Source: Vibrio cortegadensis
Lineage (GTDB): Bacteria; Pseudomonadota; Gammaproteobacteria; Enterobacterales; Vibrionaceae
Assembly (NCBI RefSeq): GCF_024347395.1
Contig: NZ_AP025472.1
Span: forward strand, 2,294,001 to 2,358,000
Reading direction: 5' to 3'
DNA length: 64,000 bases
Positions 43,107 to 52,185 of the stretch are shown here, piece after piece; the stretch's first letter is position 1, and each line of letters opens with the position of its first letter. The position numbers were made by a program, and so were the translations under genes. The notes beneath the pieces are model-generated. The model was not told the origin of the DNA, did not search any database, and saw only the letters and a program-made list of their open reading frames with translations.

Positions 43107-44792
43107 CTAATCTTCAATCAGGAGAATACGAGTCTCGTAAGGTCGTAGCACTTGGTGATGAGACGTAACTAAACTTTCGCTCACTTGATAATTGGATAAC
43201 AGGCTCTTAGCCTTCATCATCTCAAAACGCTCAGGTAAAACGCACTCTGTTTCTTCACCATAATAGTTGTTAATACACAGCAAGGTTTGCCCTTCGTTCT
43301 CACGTACATATGCAAAAATGGATGAGTGCTCAGGCAAGAGGTCTTGATAGCTGCCATCCGTAATCACTGGCACTTGTTTACGTAACTCAATCAAGCTCTT
43401 ATAGAAGTAAAAAACAGAGTCTTTGTGTTCAAGTGCTTGCTCAGCGTTAATCTCAGGGTAATTATTCGCTACATCAAGCCATGGCTGAGTTTGTGAGAAT
43501 CCTGCGTAAGGCTCACTGTTCCATTGCATTGGCGCTCGTGAGTTATCGCGGGATTTTTGCGCTAAGATCGCCATCATATCCAGGTGTTCGACCCCTTGTT
43601 GGCTCACCATAATGTCGTACATGTTAGTACTCTCAACATCCTGATATTGGCTAATATCAGTATAATGAGGGTTAGTCATGCCGATCTCTTCACCTTGATA
43701 GATGTAAGGGGTTCCTTGCATCATGTGCAAAGACGCGGCAAGCATTTTGGCAGATTCAACTCGATATTGCTTATCATCACCCAGTCGGCTTACAACTCTA
43801 GGTTGATCATGGTTACACCAAAATAACGCCCCCCAACCTTTGCCGTTCAAGCCTGTCTGCCAATGATTGAAAATTGATTTAAGCTGAACAAAATCAAATG
43901 GCGCTTTTGTCCATTTGTCACCATTCGTATAATCCACTTTTAAATGATGAAAATTGAACACCATAGACAACTCTTTGTTATCCGTACTTGAGTACTGCTG
44001 GCAATGCTCTAACGTCGTTGAAGACATTTCACCAACCGTGACACTCCCGTATTTCTGGAAAACCGCTTCGCTGATCTCTTGCAGGTATTCGTGAACTCGT
44101 GGGCCGTCAGTATAAAAACGTCGCCCATCTCCAATCTCATCATTAAGGAAGTCTTGCTGTTTAGAGATCAGGTTGATCACATCTAGCCGGAAACCATCCA
44201 CCCCTTTTTCAGCCCAATAACTGATGACTTTTTTCACTTCATCTCGAACTTGTGGATTCTCCCAATTTAAATCGGCTTGCTCTTTTGCAAAAAGATGTAA
44301 GTAGTATTGGCTTGTCGCCTCATCCATCTCCCATGCATTTCCACCAAATTTAGACTGCCAGTTCGTTGGAGTACCTCCGTTTACTGGATCTTTCCAAATA
44401 TAATAATCACGATATGGACTTGTTTTGTCACCCAGAGCTGACTGAAACCAAGCATGAGCCGTTGAGGTATGGTTCACGACAATATCCATGATAATTCGAA
44501 TGCCGCGCTGGTGAGCTTCCGACAGCAGACGTTCAAAATCTTCCATGGTTCCAAATTCTGGATTTATCGCGTAATAATCTGAAATATCATAACCATTGTC
44601 GATCATCGGTGATTCGTAGACTGGCGTTAACCAGATTGCCTCAATACCCAATGTTTTCAGATAATCTAATTTTGAAATAATGCCTTTAATGTCACCAGAA
44701 CCTTGAGCACCACTGTCGCAAAAACTTTTTGGGTAAATTTGATAAATGGTTGCTGTTTTCCACCACAACGCATCTTTCTTTTGAATCATCAT
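43107..44792 (-). CDS. treC: Trehalose-6-phosphate hydrolase (GH13)
   Basis: 561 aa. Cytoplasmic alpha-amylase-family enzyme splitting trehalose 6-phosphate to glucose and glucose 6-phosphate. GH13 regions: DIVVNHTS, GFRLDVINL (nucleophile Asp), VGEMSS (acid/base Glu) and CNHDQPR. Substrate assignment rests on similarity to TreC and on the upstream trehalose PTS gene 60 bp away, with which it shares a transcript. Two adjacent ATGs could serve as start. A terminator follows. Confidence 0.94.
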   Translation of the reverse strand: MMIQKKDALWWKTATIYQIYPKSFCDSGAQGSGDIKGIISKLDYLKTLGIEAIWLTPVYESPMIDNGYDISDYYAINPEFGTMEDFERLLSEAHQRGIRIIMDIVVNHTSTAHAWFQSALGDKTSPYRDYYIWKDPVNGGTPTNWQSKFGGNAWEMDEATSQYYLHLFAKEQADLNWENPQVRDEVKKVISYWAEKGVDGFRLDVINLISKQQDFLNDEIGDGRRFYTDGPRVHEYLQEISEAVFQKYGSVTVGEMSSTTLEHCQQYSSTDNKELSMVFNFHHLKVDYTNGDKWTKAPFDFVQLKSIFNHWQTGLNGKGWGALFWCNHDQPRVVSRLGDDKQYRVESAKMLAASLHMMQGTPYIYQGEEIGMTNPHYTDISQYQDVESTNMYDIMVSQQGVEHLDMMAILAQKSRDNSRAPMQWNSEPYAGFSQTQPWLDVANNYPEINAEQALEHKDSVFYFYKSLIELRKQVPVITDGSYQDLLPEHSSIFAYVRENEGQTLLCINNYYGEETECVLPERFEMMKAKSLLSNYQVSESLVTSHHQVLRPYETRILLIED

Positions 44793-44852
44793 CTCGACTT
44801 ACTCTTACTAAAAATCAAAAACGGAGTGACAAAAGCATCACTCCAAAATCTA

Positions 44853-46277
44853 TTATCCGTTAACGGCAGTTAACTCACCTTTCGCTTGTGCTCGTTTGTA
44901 GCTGAGTAGTGTTAACGCCACAGGTACAACAATCGCCACCAGCATCGCAATTAAGTAAACTGTCCAGTACTGAGGTTGAATAGACAGAATACCGGGCAGA
45001 CCACCAACACCGATACCGTTCGCCATAACGCCAGCGCTGCCACAAATCGCCGCCGCCGCTGCGCTACCGATCATCGCGCTAAGCATTGGGAACTTATATT
45101 TTAAGTTGATACCGTACATCGCAGGTTCCGTTACCCCTAGGTAAGCAGAGATAGCTGCAGGAATAGAGATATCACGCTCGCCCTCTTTCTTACTCAGAAT
45201 AATAATACCCACTACAGCTGATGCCTGAGCAATATTAGACAAAGCAATTAGAGGCCAAATTGGCGTGCCACCTAAGTCTTGCATTAATTGAAGGTCGACA
45301 GCGTTCGTGGTGTGATGGATCCCGGTAATGACTAACGGTGCATACAAGAAACCGAAGATAATAGAACCAATCACCGCAAAATCGCCTGTCATTGCCGCTT
45401 TTGCCGCAAAAGCAACGCCATCACCTAACACACGTCCAAAGGGACCAATGAAAGCATGAGCTAAAATGACGGAAAGAATGATGGAGACAAATGGCACCAC
45501 CACCAAGTATAAGTAGGCAGGTACAATTCGTTTTAAGTTAGTTTCAATAAAGGCTAATGCTACACCGGCTAACATTGCCGGGATCACTTGAGCCTGATAG
45601 CCTACCTTCTCAATCACGAACAGCCCAAAATCCCAGACTTCTGGCACTTGTTTACCGATCATGTAAGCATTCATTAATTGAGGCGAGACCAAGGTAACCC
45701 CAAGCGTGATACCAAGAATTGGTGTTCCACCTAACTTCTTAACGGTAGACCAACAAACACCAACAGGAAGGAAGAAGAAGATCGCCTCACCAATCAACCA
45801 TAAGAATGAGTGTACGGTTGCCCAGAATTGACTGATTTCAACAAGGGTTTTTCCGTCGAACATGCGAATGTCACCAATCACATTTCGGAAACCTAAAATC
45901 AAACCACCCGTAATAATTGCGGGCAAAAGCGGAACAAAAATTTCTGCTAAATGGGAAATTCCGCGCTCTAATATATTCATGTTCTGACGAGCAGCGAGCT
46001 TAGACTCATCTTTTGACGCTTCACTTTTGCCTGATAATTCAATGAGAATAGCGTAAACCTCATCAACTTCAGTGCCGATAACAACCTGAAATTGTCCTGC
46101 ATTAGTAAAACAGCCTTTCACCAAGCGCATTGATTCTAGTTCCTGCTTATTTGCAAGATCCGTATCATTTAATACAAAGCGCAACCGAGTGAGACAATGA
46201 CTAACACTAGCAATGTTATCATTCCCTCCGACAAGCTGTATAAGACGCTCAACGTCTTGTCTCGCTATTTTACTCAT
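44853..46277 (-). CDS. treB: Trehalose-specific PTS enzyme IIBC
   Basis: 474 aa from MSKIARQDVERL, the E. coli-like start with GGGTGG upstream; the frame remains open 60 codons further but runs through the operators and promoter. IIB domain (about 1-90) carries the phosphorylated Cys28 in SHCLTRLRF; IIC domain (about 110-465) has about ten membrane segments and the GITEP-like GVTEPAMYG. No IIA domain, so it presumably uses the general glucose IIA (Crr), as in E. coli. Imports trehalose as trehalose 6-phosphate for TreC. Promoter flanked by two TreR-type operators. Confidence 0.94.
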   Translation of the reverse strand: MSKIARQDVERLIQLVGGNDNIASVSHCLTRLRFVLNDTDLANKQELESMRLVKGCFTNAGQFQVVIGTEVDEVYAILIELSGKSEASKDESKLAARQNMNILERGISHLAEIFVPLLPAIITGGLILGFRNVIGDIRMFDGKTLVEISQFWATVHSFLWLIGEAIFFFLPVGVCWSTVKKLGGTPILGITLGVTLVSPQLMNAYMIGKQVPEVWDFGLFVIEKVGYQAQVIPAMLAGVALAFIETNLKRIVPAYLYLVVVPFVSIILSVILAHAFIGPFGRVLGDGVAFAAKAAMTGDFAVIGSIIFGFLYAPLVITGIHHTTNAVDLQLMQDLGGTPIWPLIALSNIAQASAVVGIIILSKKEGERDISIPAAISAYLGVTEPAMYGINLKYKFPMLSAMIGSAAAAAICGSAGVMANGIGVGGLPGILSIQPQYWTVYLIAMLVAIVVPVALTLLSYKRAQAKGELTAVNG

Positions 46278-46363
46278 AACTATCCACCCTATTTCTATTC
46301 CTGAATTCTGCACGTTAGTAAGGCTGTGCCCGCAAACAAGCTCTACTTTCATACCTACCGCAA

Positions 46364-46377
46364 TGGGAACATTCCCA
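46364..46377. promoter_or_regulatory. TreR operator O1 at treB
   Basis: TGGGAACATTCCCA is a perfect 14-bp palindrome, close to the E. coli TreR operator core GGGAACGTTCCC. It lies just downstream of the predicted treB start of transcription (about 46383). Confidence 0.8.
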
Positions 46378-46389
46378 AACGTCAATATG

Positions 46390-46395
46390 AGTATA
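46390..46395 (-). promoter_or_regulatory. Predicted -10 element of treB
   Basis: TATACT on the minus strand, between the two operators. No good -35 is seen at 17 bp, which suits a promoter that needs an activator such as CRP. Confidence 0.45.
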
Positions 46396-46430
46396 TTGCA
46401 CAGATCAATAGAATCTTTAAATGGGAACAT

Positions 46431-46446
46431 TCCCATTAATTGAAAG
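46431..46446. promoter_or_regulatory. TreR operator O2 at treB
   Basis: ATGGGAACATTCCCAT, a perfect 16-bp palindrome with the same core as O1. The centres are 68 bp apart, about six to seven helical turns, so repression by looping is possible. Confidence 0.8.
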
Positions 46447-46448
46447 AG

Positions 46449-46464
46449 ATCACACAATATTTTA
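46449..46464. promoter_or_regulatory. Possible CRP site at treB
   Basis: ATTGA-N6-TCACA matches TGTGA-N6-TCACA in 8 of 10 positions. Its centre lies about 73 bp before the predicted start, near a class I activation position. Catabolite control of a PTS sugar operon would be expected. Confidence 0.45.
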
Positions 46465-46590
46465 TTTTAAATGAATAAACAATAGCTTAAATAGATAGGA
46501 ATCAATGGTGAGTTTCACGGCACGATTTAGGGTGACTTCCTTTAAAATCATGGATGAATGGTCATTATTTAAATAGGTTACAAGCCTGTT

Positions 46591-47535
46591 TTAAACAACA
46601 GGCTTTTGGGTTACATGTGTGATATTACCCTCACCAGAAAGCTGAGCAATCAACAACTTAGCTGCCTTTTCTCCAGCTTGAGAGTAGCCAGGGTCAATGC
46701 TATAGATGTTCGGAAAAAGAAAAGAAAGCAGATCATTTCCGCCGACACCTGTCACCGCAATATCCGTACGTTTCAGCTCTTGTAGACGTTTGATTACGCC
46801 TAGGGCAAGAGTATCACTCGCACAGACAATCGCTTGTGTTGTTTCAGTAATCACGTCATCGACTAACCCATAAGCACTTTCATGGTGCAGTTGGCCTGTC
46901 TTATAATTAGGCTCGACGCTCGTTCTCTTGCACCAATTAAGATAGGCACTTAAACGTAGTTCACCAGTGGAACGATCACTAGGATCTACCCCTATAAAGG
47001 CGATATCGTTAATACCCATCAGCTCTAAATGAGAGATGGCCAGTTGGATCACGGCTATGTTGTCATAATTGACCGAAGATACATCTTGAGTATCCAATGC
47101 AATAACGACGGCTTTTTCTTGCCATAAATTCAGAGTTTCAACATCACAATCAGTAAAGCCAAATACAATCACACCATCAACATTACGCTTTTGTAATACT
47201 GCTAAATGTTCATTGGTTTTACTCCGACTGAACTGGCTCTCCATAATAACGACATCATAGCCCGCACGATAAAGCTCAGCGAGCATCGTACTCACCGCTC
47301 GATTTTCAGAGGGAGAATCGAGGCGAGAGATAATAACCCCGATCACTTTTTGACTCCCACCTCGCATCAATTGCGCTGACTTTGATGGAACATAGCCAGA
47401 CTCTTGTATTACTTGTTCAACTTTTGCTCGTGTTGCAGGTTTCACTTTCGGATCATTGGTTATAACTCGTGAAACGGTTGATTTCCCTACACCAGAAAGT
47501 TTGGCAATATCAAGAATAGTGAGTTTTTTGTTCAT
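46591..47535 (-). CDS. treR: LacI-family trehalose operon repressor TreR
   Basis: 314 aa. N-terminal LacI-type helix-turn-helix and hinge (about 1-60; LTILDIAKLSGVGKSTVSRV) and a periplasmic-binding-protein-like effector domain. Strong similarity to E. coli TreR (SQKVIGVIISRLDS, MMESQFS-like MESQFSRSK, DGVIVFGFT, DPGYSQAGEKA). TreR binds trehalose 6-phosphate and releases the operator. Its ATG overlaps the gmhB stop by one base (TAATG), so it appears to be translated from the gmhB message rather than only from a promoter of its own. A 9-bp hairpin (46582-46605) surrounds its stop codon. Confidence 0.94.
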   Translation of the reverse strand: MNKKLTILDIAKLSGVGKSTVSRVITNDPKVKPATRAKVEQVIQESGYVPSKSAQLMRGGSQKVIGVIISRLDSPSENRAVSTMLAELYRAGYDVVIMESQFSRSKTNEHLAVLQKRNVDGVIVFGFTDCDVETLNLWQEKAVVIALDTQDVSSVNYDNIAVIQLAISHLELMGINDIAFIGVDPSDRSTGELRLSAYLNWCKRTSVEPNYKTGQLHHESAYGLVDDVITETTQAIVCASDTLALGVIKRLQELKRTDIAVTGVGGNDLLSFLFPNIYSIDPGYSQAGEKAAKLLIAQLSGEGNITHVTQKPVV

Positions 47536-48089
47536 TAAGCACCTAGCACGTAATCTGGAACATTTTTAATACTATCAAGTACAACGGTGGCAATGGCTTC
47601 ACCTTTTTCAGTGATTGGTTTACCTGTTCTCACTAAAATTTTCGTTCCAACCCCTGCCGCTTCGGCTGCCATCATATCTTCTGCTTTATCGCCAATCATA
47701 ATGGATTTTTCCATATCGATTTTTAAAAAATCACGAGCAGAGATAAACATACCGGGTTTAGGCTTACGACAATCACAATCTTCTTTGTATTTACCCACGC
47801 CATGTTCTGCGTGATGCGGGCAGTAATAAATCCCATCAAGCTCAACGCCATGATCGACAAAATTCCAGTCCATCCATTGCGTCAAAGACAAAAAGCGGTC
47901 TTCACTGAACATGCCACGAGCGATGCCCGATTGGTTCGTCACGAGAACTAACATGTACCCCATATCTTGAAGCTTCTTTGTCGCCTCAAAGACACCATCG
48001 ATGTATTCAAAATCATGCTCATCATGCACATAGCCATGATCAACATTAATCACACCATCGCGATCTAGAAAAACTGCTGGTTTCGCCAA
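47535..48089 (-). CDS. gmhB: D-glycero-D-manno-heptose 1,7-bisphosphate 7-phosphatase
   Basis: 184 aa, HAD superfamily. Nucleophile region FLDRDGVINVD (D9, D11) and the zinc loop C-PHH...CDC (about 92-110: CPHHAEHG, CDCRKPKPG). Dephosphorylates heptose bisphosphate on the way to ADP-heptose for the LPS inner core. First gene of a two-gene unit with treR; divergent from metN. Confidence 0.94.
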   Translation of the reverse strand: MAKPAVFLDRDGVINVDHGYVHDEHDFEYIDGVFEATKKLQDMGYMLVLVTNQSGIARGMFSEDRFLSLTQWMDWNFVDHGVELDGIYYCPHHAEHGVGKYKEDCDCRKPKPGMFISARDFLKIDMEKSIMIGDKAEDMMAAEAAGVGTKILVRTGKPITEKGEAIATVVLDSIKNVPDYVLGA

Positions 48090-48167
48090 AATTTATGTCT
48101 CTATCTACCCTATATGAAAAGAATTATTACACGCTTTATTTCTTACGGCACTACCTAATTGCCCTTT

Positions 48168-48183
48168 AGACGTCTAGACGTCA
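48168..48183. promoter_or_regulatory. MetJ operator (two tandem met boxes)
   Basis: AGACGTCT followed at once by AGACGTCA: one perfect met box and one with a single mismatch, in the required 8-bp tandem. A third, weaker box (AAATATCT, 48184-48191) follows. It overlaps the upstream edge of the predicted metN promoter. Confidence 0.88.
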
Positions 48184-48192
48184 AAATATCTA

Positions 48193-48221
48193 TTGACTTA
48201 AATCAAGTTAGCCCATAGCAT
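48193..48221 (+). promoter_or_regulatory. Predicted metN promoter
   Basis: TTGACT (48193-48198), 17-bp spacer, TAGCAT (48216-48221), about 60 bp before the metN ATG and next to the met boxes. Confidence 0.55.
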
Positions 48222-48281
48222 CTTCTATAGATTCAAACTTTGAACAACATTTTCCACTGTTACTCCTGCATAGGTTTTTAG

Positions 48282-49316
48282 ATGATTAAAATTAATCAAG
48301 TTAACAAAACTTTCTATCAAGGTACTAAAGAAATCAATGCCTTAATAGATATAAACCTCCAAGTCCCTCAAGGTGGTATTTTTGGGGTTATTGGTTCTTC
48401 AGGGGCAGGGAAAAGTACTCTTATACGCTGTGTCAACATGCTAGAAGCTCCAACCAGTGGCTCTGTCATTGTTGATGGTGTTGACTTAACACAACTCTCT
48501 AAATCTGAGCTAAGTGCTGCAAGACGTAACATCGGTATGATCTTTCAACACTTTAACCTGCTCTCTTCTCGAACTGTTTTTGGTAACATCGCCCTACCGT
48601 TAGAGCTTGCAGGAGTAGACAAAGGTGACATCAACAAAAAAGTCACTGAACTGCTCAATTTAGTTGGCTTGGCGGATAAGAAAGAGACCTACCCATCAAA
48701 TTTAAGTGGCGGACAAAAACAGCGTGTCGCCATTGCTCGTGCGCTAGCGTCTGATCCAAAAGTACTGCTTTGTGATGAAGCCACCAGCGCGCTAGATCCC
48801 GCAACTACTCAATCAATTCTAGAGTTACTGCGCGAGATTAACCGTAAACTCAATATCACCATGTTATTAATCACTCACGAAATGGATGTGGTTAAAAGCA
48901 TCTGTCATGAAGTGGCTATTATTGGTGGCGGAAAACTAGTAGAAAAAGGCAGTGTTGGCGATATTTTTGCTCATCCAAAAACAGAGTTAGCCCATCAATT
49001 TATCCGCTCGACCTTAGATCTTTCGATTCCTGAAGATTACCAAGCTCGACTACAAGAAACACGAGTGCATGGCAGTTACCCTCTATTGCGTTTGGAGTTT
49101 ACTGGGGAAACCGTTGATGCGCCGTTAATGACGCAAATCGCACGTAAATTCAATATCGATGTCAGTATTTTAAGCTCAGACTTAGATTACGCTGGCGGCG
49201 TTAAATTCGGCATGATGGTCGCTGAATTATTCGGAACAGAACAAGATGATAACGGCGCGATTGAATTTTTACGCGCACACAAAGTAAAAGTAGAGGTATT
49301 AGGTTATGTCCTTTAA
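48282..49316 (+). CDS. metN: Methionine ABC importer ATP-binding protein
   Basis: 344 aa. ABC ATPase with Walker A GSSGAGKST (about 38-46), signature LSGGQKQRVAIA and Walker B VLLCDEATSALD, then a C-terminal NIL domain (about 265-340) that binds methionine and inhibits transport when the internal pool is high. Energises uptake of L- and D-methionine with MetI and MetQ. Its end overlaps the metI start by 11 bp. MetJ operator upstream. Confidence 0.97.
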   Translation: MIKINQVNKTFYQGTKEINALIDINLQVPQGGIFGVIGSSGAGKSTLIRCVNMLEAPTSGSVIVDGVDLTQLSKSELSAARRNIGMIFQHFNLLSSRTVFGNIALPLELAGVDKGDINKKVTELLNLVGLADKKETYPSNLSGGQKQRVAIARALASDPKVLLCDEATSALDPATTQSILELLREINRKLNITMLLITHEMDVVKSICHEVAIIGGGKLVEKGSVGDIFAHPKTELAHQFIRSTLDLSIPEDYQARLQETRVHGSYPLLRLEFTGETVDAPLMTQIARKFNIDVSILSSDLDYAGGVKFGMMVAELFGTEQDDNGAIEFLRAHKVKVEVLGYVL

Positions 49317-49983
49317 TTCAATCATCGATTGGCTAAGTTTAAATGGTGACCTACTACTAGGCGCAACTCTTGAAACCCTTTACATGGTCGCAGTCGCTGG
49401 CATTGTAGGTTTTGCTGTGGGGATCCCACTAGGTGTAATTCTGCATACCAGTAAAAAAGGTGGGCTGTTAGAAAATACCAAACTCAATAGTATTTTAGGT
49501 GCAGTCGTCAATATCGGACGTTCAGTCCCTTTCTTAGTTTTGATGGTCGCGATTATTCCTTTAACTAAATTGTTAATTGGCACCTTCATCGGCACGACTG
49601 CTGCCATTGTTCCTTTAACGATTGGCGCTATCCCATTTGTTGCACGCTTAATTGAAAGTGCGCTTTTAGAAGTCCCTACAGGTCTAGTCGAAGCCGCGCA
49701 ATCAATGGGTGCTAAGCCACGCCAGATTATTACCAAAGTATTATTACCGGAAGCACTACCAACCATTATTAACTCAGTCACGATCACCATGGTGACGCTA
49801 GTCAGTTACTCTGCAATGGCAGGAACTGTTGGTGGTGGTGGTTTGGGTGATGTCGCCATACGCTACGGCTTCCACCGCTACGACGTTGTTATCATGGCAG
49901 TGACGGTTGTAATGCTTATTATATTAGTACAAATAATTCAATCGATTGGCGATGCACTAGTTCGCCGCGTTGATCACCGATAG
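49306..49983 (+). CDS. metI: Methionine ABC importer permease
   Basis: 225 aa, about five membrane helices, with the permease EAA motif EAAQSMGAKPRQIITKVLLPEALP (given in part: EAAQSMGAKPRQI, about 126-138). Forms the channel of the methionine importer as a homodimer. Translationally coupled to metN by the 11-bp overlap. Confidence 0.96.
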   Translation: MSFNSIIDWLSLNGDLLLGATLETLYMVAVAGIVGFAVGIPLGVILHTSKKGGLLENTKLNSILGAVVNIGRSVPFLVLMVAIIPLTKLLIGTFIGTTAAIVPLTIGAIPFVARLIESALLEVPTGLVEAAQSMGAKPRQIITKVLLPEALPTIINSVTITMVTLVSYSAMAGTVGGGGLGDVAIRYGFHRYDVVIMAVTVVMLIILVQIIQSIGDALVRRVDHR

Positions 49984-50021
49984 TTAGATAAAAAATATAA
50001 TCATATAACAAGGAGAGAGTC

Positions 50022-50831
50022 ATGAAATTTAATCTTAAGGGCTTATTAGCCATTGCCGTTGCCGCCTCAGCACTTGTGCTTTCAGGTTGTGGAGAAAAAG
50101 AGATCGATACTTCAAAAATCAAAGTCGGCGTAATGGCAGGAGCAGAAGCTCAAGTAGCAGAAGTTGCCGCTAAAGTTGCTAAAGAGAAGTTTGGACTTGA
50201 TGTTGAGCTCGTCACTTTTACTGACTATGTTACTCCTAATGCTGCGTTAGACGATGGTTCAATCGATATCAACGCGTTCCAACATAAGCCATACCTAGAT
50301 CAACAGATCGCTGACCGTGAATACAAAATCACGATTGCGGGTAATACCTTTGTTTATCCAATTGCAGGCTATTCAAAGCAGGTTAAAAGTGTTGATGAAA
50401 TCCAAGACAATGCACGTATTGCGGTACCGAACGATCCTACAAACCTTGGCCGCTCTCTACTTCTTTTAGAACAGCAAGGCCTTATCACACTTCGTGATGG
50501 CGTTGGCCTTCTAGCAACCGTTCGCGATATCGTTGGCAACCCAAAGAATATTACGATTGTTGAGCTAGATGCAGCGCAACTTCCTCGCTCTCTAGACGAT
50601 GTGGCTTTGTCAGTAATCAATACCACTTACGCAAGCAGCATCAACTTAACACCACAAAAAGACGGTATTTTTGTTGAAGATAAAGAGTCTCCATACGTGA
50701 ACATCATTGTTTCTCGTATTGAAAATCTAGACGCTGAAAACGTACAAAACTTTGTAAAATCTTACCAAACAGACGAAGTATACAACGCAGCGTCTGAGAT
50801 CTTCCAAGGTGGCGTAGTTAAAGGTTGGTAA
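50022..50831 (+). CDS. metQ: Methionine-binding lipoprotein
   Basis: 269 aa. Lipoprotein signal ending LSGC (Cys23), then a NlpA-type substrate-binding domain (KVGVMAGAEAQVAE, FNAFQHKPYL-like INAFQHKPYL, VPNDPTNLGRSL). Captures methionine for MetNI. An AAGGAGAGAG ribosome site precedes it, likely supporting higher expression of the binding protein. Strong terminator follows. Confidence 0.97.
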   Translation: MKFNLKGLLAIAVAASALVLSGCGEKEIDTSKIKVGVMAGAEAQVAEVAAKVAKEKFGLDVELVTFTDYVTPNAALDDGSIDINAFQHKPYLDQQIADREYKITIAGNTFVYPIAGYSKQVKSVDEIQDNARIAVPNDPTNLGRSLLLLEQQGLITLRDGVGLLATVRDIVGNPKNITIVELDAAQLPRSLDDVALSVINTTYASSINLTPQKDGIFVEDKESPYVNIIVSRIENLDAENVQNFVKSYQTDEVYNAASEIFQGGVVKGW

Positions 50832-50863
50832 TCAACTAAACGACAGCACCCTATAGATACCCG

Positions 50864-50894
50864 AAGAGGCTGACATAATGTCAGCCTCTTTTTT
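50864..50894 (+). terminator. Rho-independent terminator after metQ
   Basis: AAGAGGCTGACA (50864-50875) pairs with TGTCAGCCTCTT (50879-50890) around TAA, followed by T. No T run on the minus strand, so the converging porin gene is not obviously served. Confidence 0.88.
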
Positions 50895-50923
50895 GTTGGT
50901 TTAGACTGGTTAGGAAAATCGGC

Positions 50924-52129
50924 TTACCACCAAGCTTCCACCTGCATACCAACACTCATTTCGCTGTTTTTACCTTCACCGAAAGCATTGTCGTTTTCAG
51001 CGTCGTTTAGGTAAGTCGCAAAGATACGAAATTCAGGACGCGACCAGAAACCCACTTGCGGTACCCAAGCCTGAGCCACAGTAAGCTTGCCACCCGCACC
51101 ATCTTGGTTATTAATGGTTTCAACAAAGCCACCAATTTCAAGGATGGTTCGCATACGTTTATCCCACTTGTAAAGCGGGCGAATTACCGCACTAAAAGAA
51201 TCATCATCACTGTTATTGGCGCCAACACCGGTTGACGCGGCATAACGAACAGTGTGGCCAAACTCGATGTTCTCGCCGATCGCAAGTACGCCCCAGTTAA
51301 TCAATCGGAAGCCATCGGCGTCATTGTTGTTTGCATCACGAACGATATTTTTACCCGTCCCAAAAGTCGTCATCTGCTCTGCATAACCAGAGTTAGCAAC
51401 CTGTAGAATGGTTTTATTGAAGCCACCTGAAAGATTCTGATTCAAGCTCGCCGTTAGCATTACGCTGTCATCCGCATCCACAGTTTGACCTTGCTTTTCA
51501 TTGGCAAAGTTCACATCAATACCGACCTCAAGATCAGCATTGTTCCACAATGGAATGCCCGCATAACGTACATCAGCAATCATGGCTGTGGTTTCTTTAC
51601 CATCGGCAATGTCACCCGTGACCGTGTCTTGAATCAAAGCCACCGATAATTTACCTGGGCCCATATTGATGTGTTCAACACCAGCACCAATACCACTGAC
51701 ATCCCAGTAATAGTTATCAACGATGTGCACATCATGACGTTGGTAGTAGCGCTCACCCGCCCAAATCCCAATATCCTTATCTTCAAAAACCCCTACAGCC
51801 TGAACATTCAATTGCACCACATCAACGTTTTTATCCGCAGCGTTCTCATCTTGTCCTTGCCAGTACGACAACATAGAATCAACTAAAAACGAAACGTCGC
51901 CCTCTACATACACCTCTTTCTTAAAACCAAACTCACCATACAGGTCATTTTCATTGCCGAGGCGACCAACCTTACTCACCTCCCACTTGCTATTTGAACC
52001 ACCTTCATTACTAAGGCCAACACCGCCGCGCATGTAGCCATTAAATTCCAATGGTGCGGTTTCACCAGCGTATAAACTAGGAGTAAGTAAAGCAGTAGTA
52101 AGCGCTGCAGCAATAGGTAACAGTTTCAT
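50924..52129 (-). CDS. LamB-family sugar porin
   Basis: 401 aa. Signal peptide cleaved at SLYA (about 21). LamB hallmarks include EFNGYMRGGVGLS near the mature start, RLGNENDLYGE, IWAGERYYQRHDVH, DNYYWDVSG-GAG, and the C-terminal outer-membrane signal ending in AWW. An 18-strand maltoporin-type barrel is expected. A TreR-type palindrome between promoter and gene suggests it admits trehalose, rather than maltodextrin, under TreR control. The name lamB is not used because the substrate is inferred. No terminator is evident downstream on its strand. Confidence 0.88.
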   Translation of the reverse strand: MKLLPIAAALTTALLTPSLYAGETAPLEFNGYMRGGVGLSNEGGSNSKWEVSKVGRLGNENDLYGEFGFKKEVYVEGDVSFLVDSMLSYWQGQDENAADKNVDVVQLNVQAVGVFEDKDIGIWAGERYYQRHDVHIVDNYYWDVSGIGAGVEHINMGPGKLSVALIQDTVTGDIADGKETTAMIADVRYAGIPLWNNADLEVGIDVNFANEKQGQTVDADDSVMLTASLNQNLSGGFNKTILQVANSGYAEQMTTFGTGKNIVRDANNNDADGFRLINWGVLAIGENIEFGHTVRYAASTGVGANNSDDDSFSAVIRPLYKWDKRMRTILEIGGFVETINNQDGAGGKLTVAQAWVPQVGFWSRPEFRIFATYLNDAENDNAFGEGKNSEMSVGMQVEAWW

Positions 52130-52171
52130 CGTCCATTCCTTTTAGATTTAGAATCAGGTGATTATCAAACT

Positions 52172-52185
52172 TGGGAACATTCCCA
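52172..52185. promoter_or_regulatory. TreR-type operator at the porin gene
   Basis: TGGGAACATTCCCA, identical over 14 bp to both treB operators. It lies 43-56 bp before the porin start and just after the predicted transcription start (about 52193). Confidence 0.82.

Noticed and set aside
46278..46457. 60-codon N-terminal extension of treB
   Set aside because: It would cross both TreR operators and the promoter; the internal ATG with a ribosome site gives the normal IIBC N terminus.
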